From positions 1-9,340 of the forward strand of contig DBWG01000138.1 of NCBI GenBank assembly GCA_002308635.1: a DNA stretch of 9,340 nucleotides. Direction: 5' to 3'. Origin of the DNA: Ruminococcaceae bacterium UBA1244 (lineage in GTDB: Bacteria > Bacillota > Clostridia > Oscillospirales > Acutalibacteraceae). Position numbers and translations under genes: made by a program. The notes beneath the pieces are model-generated. The model ran no database searches, had not been told where the DNA came from, and worked only from the letters and a program-made list of their open reading frames with translations. Below are positions 1-5,856 of the stretch, piece after piece. Within the stretch, counting starts at the first letter, position 1; each line of letters starts with the position of its first letter.

Positions 1-2310
1 TGCCGGCATATTGACAAACAGTCCGCCTTCTGCGGTAAGGTCATCTGAGAATATCGGCGTAACGGTAACTGCTGAAGCAGGCATCTCAAATGTGCGCTTG
101 TTTGAGAACAGCTCACCGCTGACCTTGATATCTTTGCCGGAAGCGTCAGTAACTGTCAAACCTGTGAGCAGATATCCCTGTTCTGCAGTTGCAGTTACTG
201 TTATATTCTGTTTCCACTTGCCGCTTTCTGCAACTTCGATCGTTCCGCCCTGTGCAGCGACTGTGCTGATAGCATGATCCTCTTCGGTATTGATAAGCTC
301 AACGTCAAGATCAAATCCGGACTGTGTTCCGTCCGAGTCGGAATCAAAACCGATCGTTACGGCATTGCCGCTTGAATACAGAGTATCTATCGTATAGTTG
401 CTGCCGTATTTTTTTGTAGTGTAAGCAAGCCTTCCGTATTCGTTGCCGTCATATATTGAAAGCTTGTCGCCGGTATCAGCGAACAGGTAGCTGCCGGAGA
501 TCCTGAAAACATAGCCCTCTGGAGCATTTAAAACAAGCCTGCCGTTAGAGTAGGAGGAGTAGGCGGAACCGCTGCCGCCCGAATCATATACTTTAAAGCT
601 CTTTACGTTTCTGGAAAGGCTGATTGACCGGATGCCGGAATCCGGAACCTTCACATTGCAGGTTCCCTGTTCAAAATAAGCTCTTACGGTAACAGGTCCG
701 CCCGGCATCTTGAAGGTTGCGGTATTGTCAGAATACCATGAGCCGCCGTTGATCCTGATCGGAGCATTTGTGCTGTCGACCACCTCAATACTACTGAGAT
801 AGTATCCCTCATCAGGCTGTGCTGTTACGGTAATAAGGGTTCCGGGAGAAGCCTCTGTAACTGCTTCGCCGTTTGCGGTTACGGTAAATCTGCCGTTAAC
901 AGGCTCTTCGGCGGTGATATTCTTGGAAGCAGCATCAACAAGGGTTGCAACGATATAGTTGGAATAGCCGGTAAATTCGACTGTATATTTGTTGGTGCTG
1001 GAAATATCCTCAAGATCTCCGGAGAACTCAATTACATAGCCCTCAGGAGCCGTGATATTGAGCTTACTATTTGTCGAGCCGCCTGTAATTAGGAAGGAGC
1101 TTACTCCCGACGGGATAACAGCATCGATCTCTTCGTTTTCAGGAACAGATATCGAAAGGGAATTATATGTATTATCCGAAGTGAATACGGGAGTTACCGA
1201 TACGTCTGAGTAAGGCATATCAAATGTTACAACATTGCCTCCGTACCAGTTAGCGTTCTGTATATAAACCAGGCAGTCGTTCTCGTTGACGACCTCCATG
1301 TCGGTAAGGAAATATCCGCTGTCGGGTACTGCATTAACGGTAACCTTATCGCCCATATGTGCAGTCGCAGCTTCGCAAGAGATCGTTCCTCCTTGTTCGC
1401 TGCAGCAGGTAATCGAGTGAGCTTCATCTGCCTTTACCACAGAAACCTTTACATCAAGCGGGAAGTTACCAGTGTTTTGGTTATCTTTTGAATAAGTCAG
1501 AATAAGAATTTCTACGGTAGAGTTAACAGGCCTGATCGTGTAAATAAGGTTCCCTTCTTCACCAATACTTCTGCACGAAAGGTATCTGTCTTTTCTTATG
1601 GATCCGTAGTCATCAGCAAGATAGAAGCTGAAATCTTCACCGTCGCTGGTACTTCCTCTGGACTCACCCTCGATCTTAATAACATAGCCTTTGGGAGCAG
1701 TCATTTTCAGAACCTTTGAGTGGTATTGAGTTCCAGAGCTGGAACGAACATTGAAGGAAGTTATATTGTTCGGAACATTTAAATCAACTACCTCATAGCC
1801 TCCGTCCTCGGTACCGGGCAAATAAAAAACAAGTCCATCTTCAGCGCTTGTGCCAGCCTCGAACTCAGCTGTAACAGTGACCTTAGAGCTCGGCATTCTG
1901 AATCCAGTCTTTTCATTGTACCAGCTGTCGCCATCAACAGGAATATCATTGCCGTCTTCATCAACGACCGTTATATTCTTGAGGTGATAGCCCTCGTTGG
2001 CACTTACATTCAGCTCTACCCAACTGCCGTATTTTGCAGAAGCCTCGCCTTTGACCGTGACAGTACCATGCTGTGGAGGAGTGATCTCAATAGCTTTTTT
2101 TGCGTTGAGGTCAATTACTCTTACATTGAGATCAAAGCCGTCACCGGTGTTTTCGTATGTATTGAATTTCACACACAAGGTGCCGGTGTATACTAATCTG
2201 GAGCCAATTGTGATCGGAGCTTCTTCTGATCCCCAGGCATCGAAGAGGTAATAGTAGGGATCAAGGATCGATAAATGGGCTCTGCTGTCAGCCTTGAAGG
2301 TACCGGTCAC
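1..2310 (-). CDS. Downstream fragment of the repeat protein: rest of module 3 to start of module 7, open at the edge
   Basis: The frame is the same as the fragment before it and is free of stops from the amber codon to base 1 (770 codons). It begins VTGTFKADSRAHLSILD, exactly where the CUB-like part of module 3 should continue, so the amber codon is a point lesion or a readthrough site rather than a gene border. Modules 4, 5 and 6 are complete, and module 7 begins LFVNMPA at the edge. I see no convincing internal start with a ribosome binding site near 2310, so separate translation is doubtful. Confidence 0.65.
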   Translation of the reverse strand, partial: MTGTFKADSRAHLSILDPYYYLFDAWGSEEAPITIGSRLVYTGTLCVKFNTYENTGDGFDLNVRVIDLNAKKAIEITPPQHGTVTVKGEASAKYGSWVELNVSANEGYHLKNITVVDEDGNDIPVDGDSWYNEKTGFRMPSSKVTVTAEFEAGTSAEDGLVFYLPGTEDGGYEVVDLNVPNNITSFNVRSSSGTQYHSKVLKMTAPKGYVIKIEGESRGSTSDGEDFSFYLADDYGSIRKDRYLSCRSIGEEGNLIYTIRPVNSTVEILILTYSKDNQNTGNFPLDVKVSVVKADEAHSITCCSEQGGTISCEAATAHMGDKVTVNAVPDSGYFLTDMEVVNENDCLVYIQNANWYGGNVVTFDMPYSDVSVTPVFTSDNTYNSLSISVPENEEIDAVIPSGVSSFLITGGSTNSKLNITAPEGYVIEFSGDLEDISSTNKYTVEFTGYSNYIVATLVDAASKNITAEEPVNGRFTVTANGEAVTEASPGTLITVTAQPDEGYYLSSIEVVDSTNAPIRINGGSWYSDNTATFKMPGGPVTVRAYFEQGTCNVKVPDSGIRSISLSRNVKSFKVYDSGGSGSAYSSYSNGRLVLNAPEGYVFRISGSYLFADTGDKLSIYDGNEYGRLAYTTKKYGSNYTIDTLYSSGNAVTIGFDSDSDGTQSGFDLDVELINTEEDHAISTVAAQGGTIEVAESGKWKQNITVTATAEQGYLLTGLTVTDASGKDIKVSGELFSNKRTFEMPASAVTVTPIFSDDLTAEGGLFVNMPA

Positions 2311-3117
2311 CTACAACCAACACCCTTTGGGTGCGTGCAGAATTACAGTTCCCTCTGCATTAGCACTGTATTTGCCGTCCTTGCCGCCATTGTCATACAA
2401 TTTGAGTTTAGTAACAGTCTGGTCAAGGGTTATCTCCTTTTCTCCGCTGTCAGACATATTGATAAAGCGTTCGTTTTCCGGAACGAATATTGCGCTTACT
2501 GTAATGTCAGAATCAGGAACAAACAGAGTTGCGGTTTCCCCGTTGTACCACGCAGCATCCTCAAGAACGCTTGTGCTGCCGGCTTCATCGGTTATAACAA
2601 GACCGTTCAGCACATAACCTTCTGCAGGAGTTGCAGATATCACGACGGGTGCGCCGACGACACCCACATTTTTGTCAGCAGAGATACTTCCATGCTCGCT
2701 TGCCTCGCAGGTGATGGTGTGTGTAGCTGTGGGATCAACGATATTTACAAGGAAGTCCATACCCGAACGTGGGCGATCGTTATTGCCGCCCTCAAATCTG
2801 ACCGTAACGACATTGCTGCTGCTCACTACGGGAGTAAGAGCCGTTTTGCCGCCGTTTCCGCTGTTTGAAAGTGTTGCGGCAGGTGTTATATCCGTACTGC
2901 TGCCGTTGTAGATATAAGCGGTGCAGTTATTGTAGTAAGCGGTTACATCACCTGAGATCACGAACCTCTTACCCTCGGGAGCGGTAAAGGTCATAGAGCC
3001 GTCACAGTTTTGTGTAAATGTATTATTCTTGCCGCCGTCGTCATAGAGCCTGAAGGAAGCAATATTTTCAGGAAGAACAACGTTCCTGTTGCCGCTTGTG
3101 GGCATCAATGCAATAAG
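22..3117 (-). repeat. Five consecutive full protein modules, each about 166-224 codons
   Basis: Module borders were set at the repeated junction after the VTV...F strand. Module 2 is 2470-3117, module 3 is 1834-2469, module 4 is 1162-1833, module 5 is 664-1161 and module 6 is 22-663. Four are 212-224 codons. Module 5 has only 166 because the middle of its CUB-like part (IYDG...SGFDL) is missing. Landmark residues are APEG or APKG in every copy, WY before the last strand, and EGY or similar at the turn. The modules are clearly related but diverged, so the array is old rather than a recent expansion. Confidence 0.8.
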
Positions 3118-3216
3118 GCCGCCCTCAGCAGTAAGGTTGTTTGTAAAGACAGCCTGTATAGAAACAGCCTTAGTTGTTATAACCGCCTTCATCGCCGCTC
3201 TCGGTACGAACGCCAA
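2311..3216 (-). CDS. Internal fragment of the repeat protein: end of module 1, module 2, half of module 3
   Basis: This is a second frame of the same gene. Real homology begins at about 3171 (KAVSIQAVFTNNLTAEGG, the end of an InlB-like part). The apparent ATG at 3214-3216 lies in sequence that is coding in the other frame, so it is probably not a true start. Module 2 is complete (LYDDGG, APEG, SGMDF, EGYVLNGL, WYNGE, VPDSDITVS). Module 3 stops at APKGCWL, where the amber codon sits at the position held by R, K or E in the sister modules. No ribosome binding site supports independent translation. Confidence 0.55.
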   Translation of the reverse strand: MAFVPRAAMKAVITTKAVSIQAVFTNNLTAEGGLIALMPTSGNRNVVLPENIASFRLYDDGGKNNTFTQNCDGSMTFTAPEGKRFVISGDVTAYYNNCTAYIYNGSSTDITPAATLSNSGNGGKTALTPVVSSSNVVTVRFEGGNNDRPRSGMDFLVNIVDPTATHTITCEASEHGSISADKNVGVVGAPVVISATPAEGYVLNGLVITDEAGSTSVLEDAAWYNGETATLFVPDSDITVSAIFVPENERFINMSDSGEKEITLDQTVTKLKLYDNGGKDGKYSANAEGTVILHAPKGCWL

Positions 3217-3457
3217 AGGTGAAATTCACACCACTTTTCGAAAGGTCAAGGTCGTCAGTTCCCTGATCCGGCAGGTAATAATAATAACCGCTGTCATCCT
3301 GAAGGAGCTTGGTGATATCATCGCTCGAAGCCTTTACGACCATTGGTTGGGGCGTTACCCCGTCAAGCGGAGAAAACGGGACTGTTCCTGAGATGAATAC
3401 ACCCACAAGTAAAACAGCAATTATTCGTTTCGCCTTGCCTATAGCACTATTACTCAT
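3170..3457 (-). CDS. N-terminal fragment of the repeat protein: signal peptide and start of module 1
   Basis: This is a 95-residue open frame. After the signal peptide, residues from about 54 (SGYYYYLPDQGTDDLDLSK) align with the start of the later modules, for example VPDSGIRSISLSR in module 6. Homology runs to TESGDEGGY, then NN and a stop follow. The missing APEG...ISG and InlB-like parts indicate that this module has lost about 150-160 residues. If expressed alone it would be a short secreted peptide with no complete domain. Confidence 0.6.
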   Translation of the reverse strand: MSNSAIGKAKRIIAVLLVGVFISGTVPFSPLDGVTPQPMVVKASSDDITKLLQDDSGYYYYLPDQGTDDLDLSKSGVNFTFGVRTESGDEGGYNN

Positions 3458-3464
3458 AAGAAAA

Positions 3465-3470
3465 CCTCCT
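3465..3470 (-). promoter_or_regulatory. Ribosome binding site of the repeat protein
   Basis: AGGAGG lies seven bases before the ATG at 3455-3457. It fixes this start and shows that the 5' end of the gene is intact. Confidence 0.8.
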
Positions 3471-3485
3471 CTGAACTATTGATTG

Positions 3486-3522
3486 TGTGATCCAACATCT
3501 GTGTGTAAGACGTCGGATCACA
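3486..3522 (-). promoter_or_regulatory. 15-bp hairpin in the 5' leader of the repeat protein gene
   Basis: The arms are 3486-3500 and 3508-3522, with a seven-base loop. The two imperfect positions are A/C mismatches in plus-strand RNA but G-U pairs in minus-strand RNA. The full 15-pair stem therefore forms only in the leader of the repeat protein transcript. It is not followed by a T run, so it is not a terminator. A role in mRNA stability, translation control or protein binding is possible. Confidence 0.55.
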
Positions 3523-3551
3523 TCGTTCATAATAGATAGTATTATTTCTGC

Positions 3552-3570
3552 TGCAAGAGAATCGCTTGCA
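3552..3570 (-). promoter_or_regulatory. Small inverted repeat near the transcription start
   Basis: TGCAAG and CTTGCA are separated by seven bases. They lie just downstream of the -10 box, from about +6 to +24. This could be a DNA operator or a 5'-end stem-loop of the leader; six base pairs is weak evidence. Confidence 0.3.
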
Positions 3571-3582
3571 AATCATACCGTT

Positions 3583-3611
3583 ATTATAACTCAATAGGAA
3601 CTTCTTTTCAA
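3583..3611 (-). promoter_or_regulatory. Promoter of the repeat protein gene
   Basis: The -35 box TTGAAA (3606-3611) is separated by 17 bases from a perfect -10 box TATAAT (3583-3588). Start of transcription is expected near 3576, giving a leader of about 118 bases before the ATG. Confidence 0.7.
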
Positions 3612-3669
3612 GAAAAACATTATGATCCTGATTTTTTTCTGATGAGATCTTTATGACATGAGAAAAGCA

Positions 3670-3687
3670 CAGTGCCCGCAGGCACTG
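3670..3687 (-). terminator. Weak candidate terminator
   Basis: A seven-pair stem CAGTGCC/GGCACTG with a four-base loop is followed on the minus strand by TGCTTTTCT. It could end minus-strand transcription from the small gene at 4082-4321. The T run is short and offset. Confidence 0.3.
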
Positions 3688-3773
3688 CTTGTCAGAGGAG
3701 CATTGAGGAGCATTTTTGTTTTTATGAAGAAACAGCCTTTCCGCAAGCAGTGCAGGCAAATCGCAGTCCCTGA

Positions 3774-3986
3774 AAAACGGTATATACAGGTGACACGAAA
3801 ACCCTTGCTCCATTCGTGTTCTTCCTGAAAACAGCAGAAACGAAACAAAAATGTCTGTATACTGAAATATCGGCTTATAAAACAGAAGTTCATTTGGTTA
3901 TTGATGATCATTTGAATACGCTGCTCGATCTGCAGCGGCAGGGGATAGACGTTTATCTGATGCACCTTGATAATGAGAAAAAATGA
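3774..3986 (+). pseudogene. Possible remnant of a gene tail
   Basis: The frame is open from a TGA at 3771-3773 to a TGA at 3984-3986. Only the second half (from about 3850) has a protein-like composition: YTEISAYKTEVHLVIDD, then LNTLLDLQRQGIDVYLMHL. No start codon with a ribosome binding site precedes it. I do not recognise the family, and chance is a real alternative. Confidence 0.2.
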
Positions 3987-3997
3987 TTATTTTCCAT
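3953..3997 (-). pseudogene. 14-codon open frame after the hairpin leader copy A
   Basis: An ATG at 3995-3997 follows a good GGAGG (4006-4010) at a normal distance of eight bases, but the frame (MENNHFFSLSRCIR) stops after 14 codons. The layout of hairpin, T run, GGAGG and ATG copies that of the 79-residue gene upstream. This may be the head of a deleted sister gene, or a leader peptide. Confidence 0.25.
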
Positions 3998-4005
3998 TAA
4001 CAATT

Positions 4006-4063
4006 CCTCCAAAAAATTACAGCGTGTGCCGCAAGCCGGATTTACGCTTTTGGCAACACGCTG
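4006..4063 (-). ncRNA. Hairpin leader element, copy A
   Basis: Read on the minus strand, an outer eight-pair stem (CAGCGTGT/ACACGCTG) leads through a bulge to GCC/GGC, a small internal loop and AAGC/GCTT. The apical region carries GCGTAAATCC (4038-4047). TAATTTTTT follows the stem, and GGAGG follows directly (4006-4010). It begins 18 bases after the stop codon of the small gene, so it could serve as that gene's intrinsic terminator as well as the leader of the next reading frame. It matches copy B in spacing, loop, T run and GGAGG, while its stem sequence differs. Confidence 0.5.
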
Positions 4064-4081
4064 TTTGATAACATATTCAGT

Positions 4082-4321
4082 TTAGTCGAGATATGAACCC
4101 ACTGGACTGTAGTTATACTGTTTTTTGATCTTGATTATCACCGAGCCGTCAGGCTGAGTGACTTCTTCAACGATCTTGTATTGGGTTTTGTTTTTGTCCA
4201 GTGAAGCTTTGTATTTTTCCACCTCGTCTTTCACAAATTTTACAGCCTGAGCGTGACCGACATTATCGCTGAGCATGAAGTGAAGTGTCTGACAGATACA
4301 GGCTTCTTTGATCCTTTTCAT
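4082..4321 (-). CDS. Small conserved-looking protein of unknown function (79 residues)
   Basis: The start at 4319-4321 (MKRIKEACICQ) is chosen because GGAGG lies nine bases upstream. A longer in-frame start at 4360 would sit inside the hairpin leader and is rejected. The protein has an N-terminal helical part with Cys8 and Cys10, a charged middle (VKDEVEKYKASLDKNKT), a short beta-like stretch (QPDGSVIIKIKKQY) and an acidic end GSYLD. There is no signal peptide or membrane segment, so it is probably cytosolic. Similar short proteins ending in a DGS-hydrophobic-KKQY pattern seem familiar from clostridia, but I cannot name a family. The gene has its own promoter and a structured leader, and a related leader follows it. 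Codon use looks normal and the frame is intact. Confidence 0.7.
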   Translation of the reverse strand: MKRIKEACICQTLHFMLSDNVGHAQAVKFVKDEVEKYKASLDKNKTQYKIVEEVTQPDGSVIIKIKKQYNYSPVGSYLD

Positions 4322-4330
4322 AATAATGCA

Positions 4331-4390
4331 CCTCCAAAAAATAAAACGTGCAGCAAACAACTGGATTTACGCAGTGATTTGCTACACGTT
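4331..4390 (-). ncRNA. Hairpin leader element, copy B, of the 79-residue protein gene
   Basis: Outer pairs AACGTG/CACGTT (4385-4390 with 4345-4350) continue into AGCAAAT/GTTTGCT and ACT/AGT. The apical loop is GCGTAAATCC (4363-4372). TTTTATTTTTT and GGAGG (4331-4335) follow directly, then the ATG. The expected transcription start is only a few bases before the first stem, so the leader consists of little else than this hairpin. The distance from GGAGG to the loop motif is the same in both copies. A terminator fused to a ribosome binding site suggests attenuation or translational control, but no ligand is evident. Confidence 0.55.
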
Positions 4391-4400
4391 AGTTGTATTT

Positions 4401-4429
4401 ATTATATCATTATCGAAAAATTATTTCAA
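4401..4429 (-). promoter_or_regulatory. Promoter of the 79-residue protein gene
   Basis: TTGAAA (4424-4429) is followed after 17 bases by TATAAT (4401-4406). Transcription should begin near 4394, immediately before leader copy B. Confidence 0.7.
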
Positions 4430-4542
4430 ATGGCATTTTTGCACAAAGATTCTGTTTTGCAGGCAGCCGCAAAGACTTTACGCACAGTTTTTCTTGTCGC
4501 AAGACGGCAGAACAGTGCGGTCAGTGATAAATTTGAAAACAG

Positions 4543-4568
4543 CAAATGACAGATTGATAAATCATTTG
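4543..4568 (-). terminator. Weak hairpin downstream of the chimeric remnant
   Basis: CAAATGA and TCATTTG pair around a 12-base loop, and CTGTTTTC follows on the minus strand. It lies about 23 bases past the stop at 4591-4593. A weak terminator is the simplest reading; an AT-rich chance palindrome is possible. Confidence 0.25.
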
Positions 4569-4590
4569 TGTTTTCCTTTCTCAAATCGCT

Positions 4591-4845
4591 TTACCGTTCC
4601 CCTCTGTCAAACCTTGTCAGATCCTTTATGACCTCGCCGGCAATAATCAGTCCGACAACAGACGGCACAAAGGCAGTGGAACCGGGAATATCACGCCGCT
4701 GAGTGCATTTTCTCGCTGTTCCCGGTGGGCAGATGCAATGCTGACCAGTGCTCATCCGGGTACATTTCAAAGTCCAGATCATGCAGAACTTATTGTATTC
4801 CTTCAGAAGCTGCCAGGCTTCTTCTCTTGTAAGCTCACTGCTCAT
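4591..4845 (-). pseudogene. Chimeric remnant: HD-domain phosphohydrolase head joined to a TcdA/ThiF-type tail
   Basis: The 84-codon frame starts at 4843-4845 behind GGAGG. Its first 20 residues (LTREEAWQLLKEYNK) resemble the start of clostridial HD-domain hydrolases. The expected continuation, LHDLDFEMYPDEH with the HD metal motif, is present but in another frame (4748-4786), and the 30 or so residues that normally separate the two are missing. The last 35 codons return to the first frame and read RRDIPGSTAFVPSVVGLIIAGEVIKDL. This is the typical C-terminal end of the E1-like tRNA threonylcarbamoyladenosine dehydratase (TcdA/YgdL). The nucleotide-binding and cysteine regions of that enzyme are absent. 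At least two deletions must have joined neighbouring genes. The product cannot have either activity. Confidence 0.65.
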
Positions 4846-4876
4846 GCGACCAGCCTCCTGTCTAATATTCTTTTCT

Positions 4877-4905
4877 ATTATAATTGAACTTTTGCCTTTT
4901 GTCCA
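4877..4905 (-). promoter_or_regulatory. Promoter of the chimeric remnant
   Basis: TGGACA (4900-4905) is followed after 17 bases by TATAAT (4877-4882). Transcription would start about 25 bases before the ATG at 4845. The promoter is intact although the gene is not. Confidence 0.6.
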
Positions 4906-5007
4906 ATCGTTTTTTTATATTATTGAATATAGGAAATCACTATTACAGAACCGGATCGTTTTATGATTCTGTCATAATCTTGAATAACCCATAAGTAAAA
5001 CTTATCG

Positions 5008-5047
5008 AAACGCAGAGAAAATCGAATTGATGATTTTCTCTGCGTTT
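5008..5047. promoter_or_regulatory. Perfect 16-bp inverted repeat overlapping the redox operon promoter
   Basis: Arms 5008-5023 and 5032-5047 are exact reverse complements around an eight-base centre. The -35 box lies across the centre and the right arm fills most of the spacer, so the palindrome is well placed as a repressor or activator operator. An alternative is an intrinsic terminator for a lost upstream gene, since TTTATTAT follows the stem. However, the minus-strand unit on the left is divergent and needs no terminator here. Confidence 0.55.
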
Positions 5048-5055
5048 ATTATAAT
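5027..5055 (+). promoter_or_regulatory. Promoter of the redox operon
   Basis: TTGATG (5027-5032) is followed after 17 bases by TATAAT (5050-5055). Transcription would start near 5062, leaving a leader of about 38 bases that contains GGAGG before the ATG at 5100. Confidence 0.6.
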
Positions 5056-5099
5056 ATGATTAACAGAAAAACTTATAGAAATAATCGGAGGTGCAGAAT

Positions 5100-5840
5100 A
5101 TGAAAAAACTTTTATTGACCGTTACCCTGATCGTGTGTGTTTTCATGCTTGGCGGTTGTCAATCTACGGACAGCACAGGAAATCAGACAGGGAAAAATAA
5201 TTCGTCCACTGTGTCACAGAGCGATAAATCAGATACTTCAAAACAGGACGACAAATCTGCCGTTTCAAAAAGTGAATCGGGTGTATCGGCTGACAACAAC
5301 ACTTCGGACAGCACAAAAACACTTGTTGTCTATTTTTCGAGAACCGGAGAGCAGTATGGTGTCGGTAATATCGACAAGGGCAATACAGCCATCGTTGCTG
5401 AAATGATCGCAGAAAAAACAGGTGCGGACAGCTTTGAGATTCTCCCGAAGGAGGATTATTATCCGTATACCTACGATGCTCTGACAGACATCGCAAAGCA
5501 GGAACTCAACGATAACGCAAGACCTGAAATAAAGGGGACAGTGCCCGATCTGTCAAAGTATGATACAGTCTTTATCGGTTCGCCGGTATGGTGGGGTGAC
5601 TGGCCGATGATAATGTACACATTCTTTGAAGGAAACAGGGATGCGCTTGCAGGAAAAACGCTGATACCCTTTTCCACTCATGCCGGCAGCGGTCTGTCGG
5701 GATTTGACAGCAAGCTCTCAGGTGCTTGTCCTGACAGTACAGTAGGAACAGGACTTGCCATATCAGGAACGGATGCACAGAATAATCAGGACAGTGTAAG
5801 AGAAAGCGTCAACAGCTGGCTTTCAGGGCTTGGATATTAA
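5100..5840 (+). CDS. Flavodoxin-domain lipoprotein
   Basis: The start is the ATG at 5100, eight bases after GGAGG. An in-frame GTG at 5091 overlaps that ribosome binding site and is rejected. The 246-residue product begins with a lipoprotein signal (MKK, hydrophobic core, LGGC with the lipidated Cys20). A flexible Ser/Thr/Asp/Lys-rich linker runs to about residue 72, followed by a flavodoxin fold of about 170 residues. The fold opens TLVVYFSRTGE, has the phosphate-binding stretch ending KGNT, the aromatic SPVWWGDWP, and THAGSG near the end. Flavodoxins of this family bind FMN and carry electrons. The lipid anchor would place this one on the outer face of the membrane, so it may receive electrons from a membrane partner. 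It is the first gene of the operon, 16 bases before the SDR gene, and is a paralogue of the flavodoxin at 8442. FMN binding is inferred. Confidence 0.9.
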   Translation: MKKLLLTVTLIVCVFMLGGCQSTDSTGNQTGKNNSSTVSQSDKSDTSKQDDKSAVSKSESGVSADNNTSDSTKTLVVYFSRTGEQYGVGNIDKGNTAIVAEMIAEKTGADSFEILPKEDYYPYTYDALTDIAKQELNDNARPEIKGTVPDLSKYDTVFIGSPVWWGDWPMIMYTFFEGNRDALAGKTLIPFSTHAGSGLSGFDSKLSGACPDSTVGTGLAISGTDAQNNQDSVRESVNSWLSGLGY

Positions 5841-5856
5841 TTAAGGAGGAACAAAA

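Larger units (their letters stand above)
1..3457 (-). pseudogene. Large secreted modular repeat protein, broken, C-terminus beyond the left edge
   Basis: The reading starts at the ATG at 3455-3457 with a strong AGGAGG seven bases upstream. The first 43 or so residues are a signal peptide: basic GKAKR, hydrophobic IIAVLLVGVFISG, and a likely cut after VVKA. Tandem modules follow, each a CUB-like beta part (LYDxGG, APEGY, ISG, IYDG, SGFDL) and an InlB-B-repeat-like part (EGYxLxxxxVxD, WY, FxMP, VTV). Such proteins are exported and usually act in adhesion or surface contacts; no catalytic motif is visible. The frame is lost at about 3172 (stop TAA at 3170-3172; homology resumes in another frame), and an amber codon interrupts the restored frame at 2311-2313. 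From 2310 to base 1 the same frame is open. Two lesions suggest a decaying gene, but collapsed repeats or sequencing error remain possible. Any anchor or dockerin would lie outside the window. Confidence 0.8.
3612..3994. other. Gene-poor stretch without a recognisable gene
   Basis: Open frames of 104-119 codons exist on the minus strand here, but they are rich in Cys, Phe and His, lack usable ribosome binding sites and show no motif I recognise. On the plus strand the last 45 or so codons before a TGA at 3984-3986 read like protein (TEVHLVIDDHLNTLLD, then GIDVYLMHLDNEKK). They have no start, so this may be the tail of a lost gene. A short hairpin lies at 3670-3687. Confidence 0.5.
4997..5081. 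repeat. Direct repeat flanking the palindrome
   Basis: AAAACTTATCGAAA (4997-5010) and AAAACTTATAGAAA (5068-5081) differ at one base and bracket the palindrome and promoter. The first copy also forms a small inverted repeat ATAAGT/ACTTAT (4991-5005). They could be paired regulator sites, or the footprint of a small inserted element. Confidence 0.4.

Noticed and set aside
2275..2868. Plus-strand open frame of 197 codons
   Set aside because: It is antisense to the repeat protein, whose modular homology is clear; the frame lacks a ribosome binding site and has a Cys-rich, unnatural composition.
22..3117. CRISPR or short tandem DNA repeat array
   Set aside because: The periodicity is about 640 bases and conserved at protein level only; no short identical repeats with spacers occur.
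3165..3180. Programmed frameshift in the repeat protein
   Set aside because: There is no slippery run or stimulatory structure, and about 150 residues of the module are missing at the same point, so a deletion explains it better.
3454..3965. Two minus-strand open frames upstream of the repeat protein
   Set aside because: They overlap the promoter and leader of the repeat protein, have no ribosome binding site and no recognisable motif.
5091..5840. GTG start nine bases upstream of the flavodoxin lipoprotein ATG
   Set aside because: The GTG overlaps the GGAGG itself; the ATG at 5100 has normal spacing and gives a proper lipoprotein signal.
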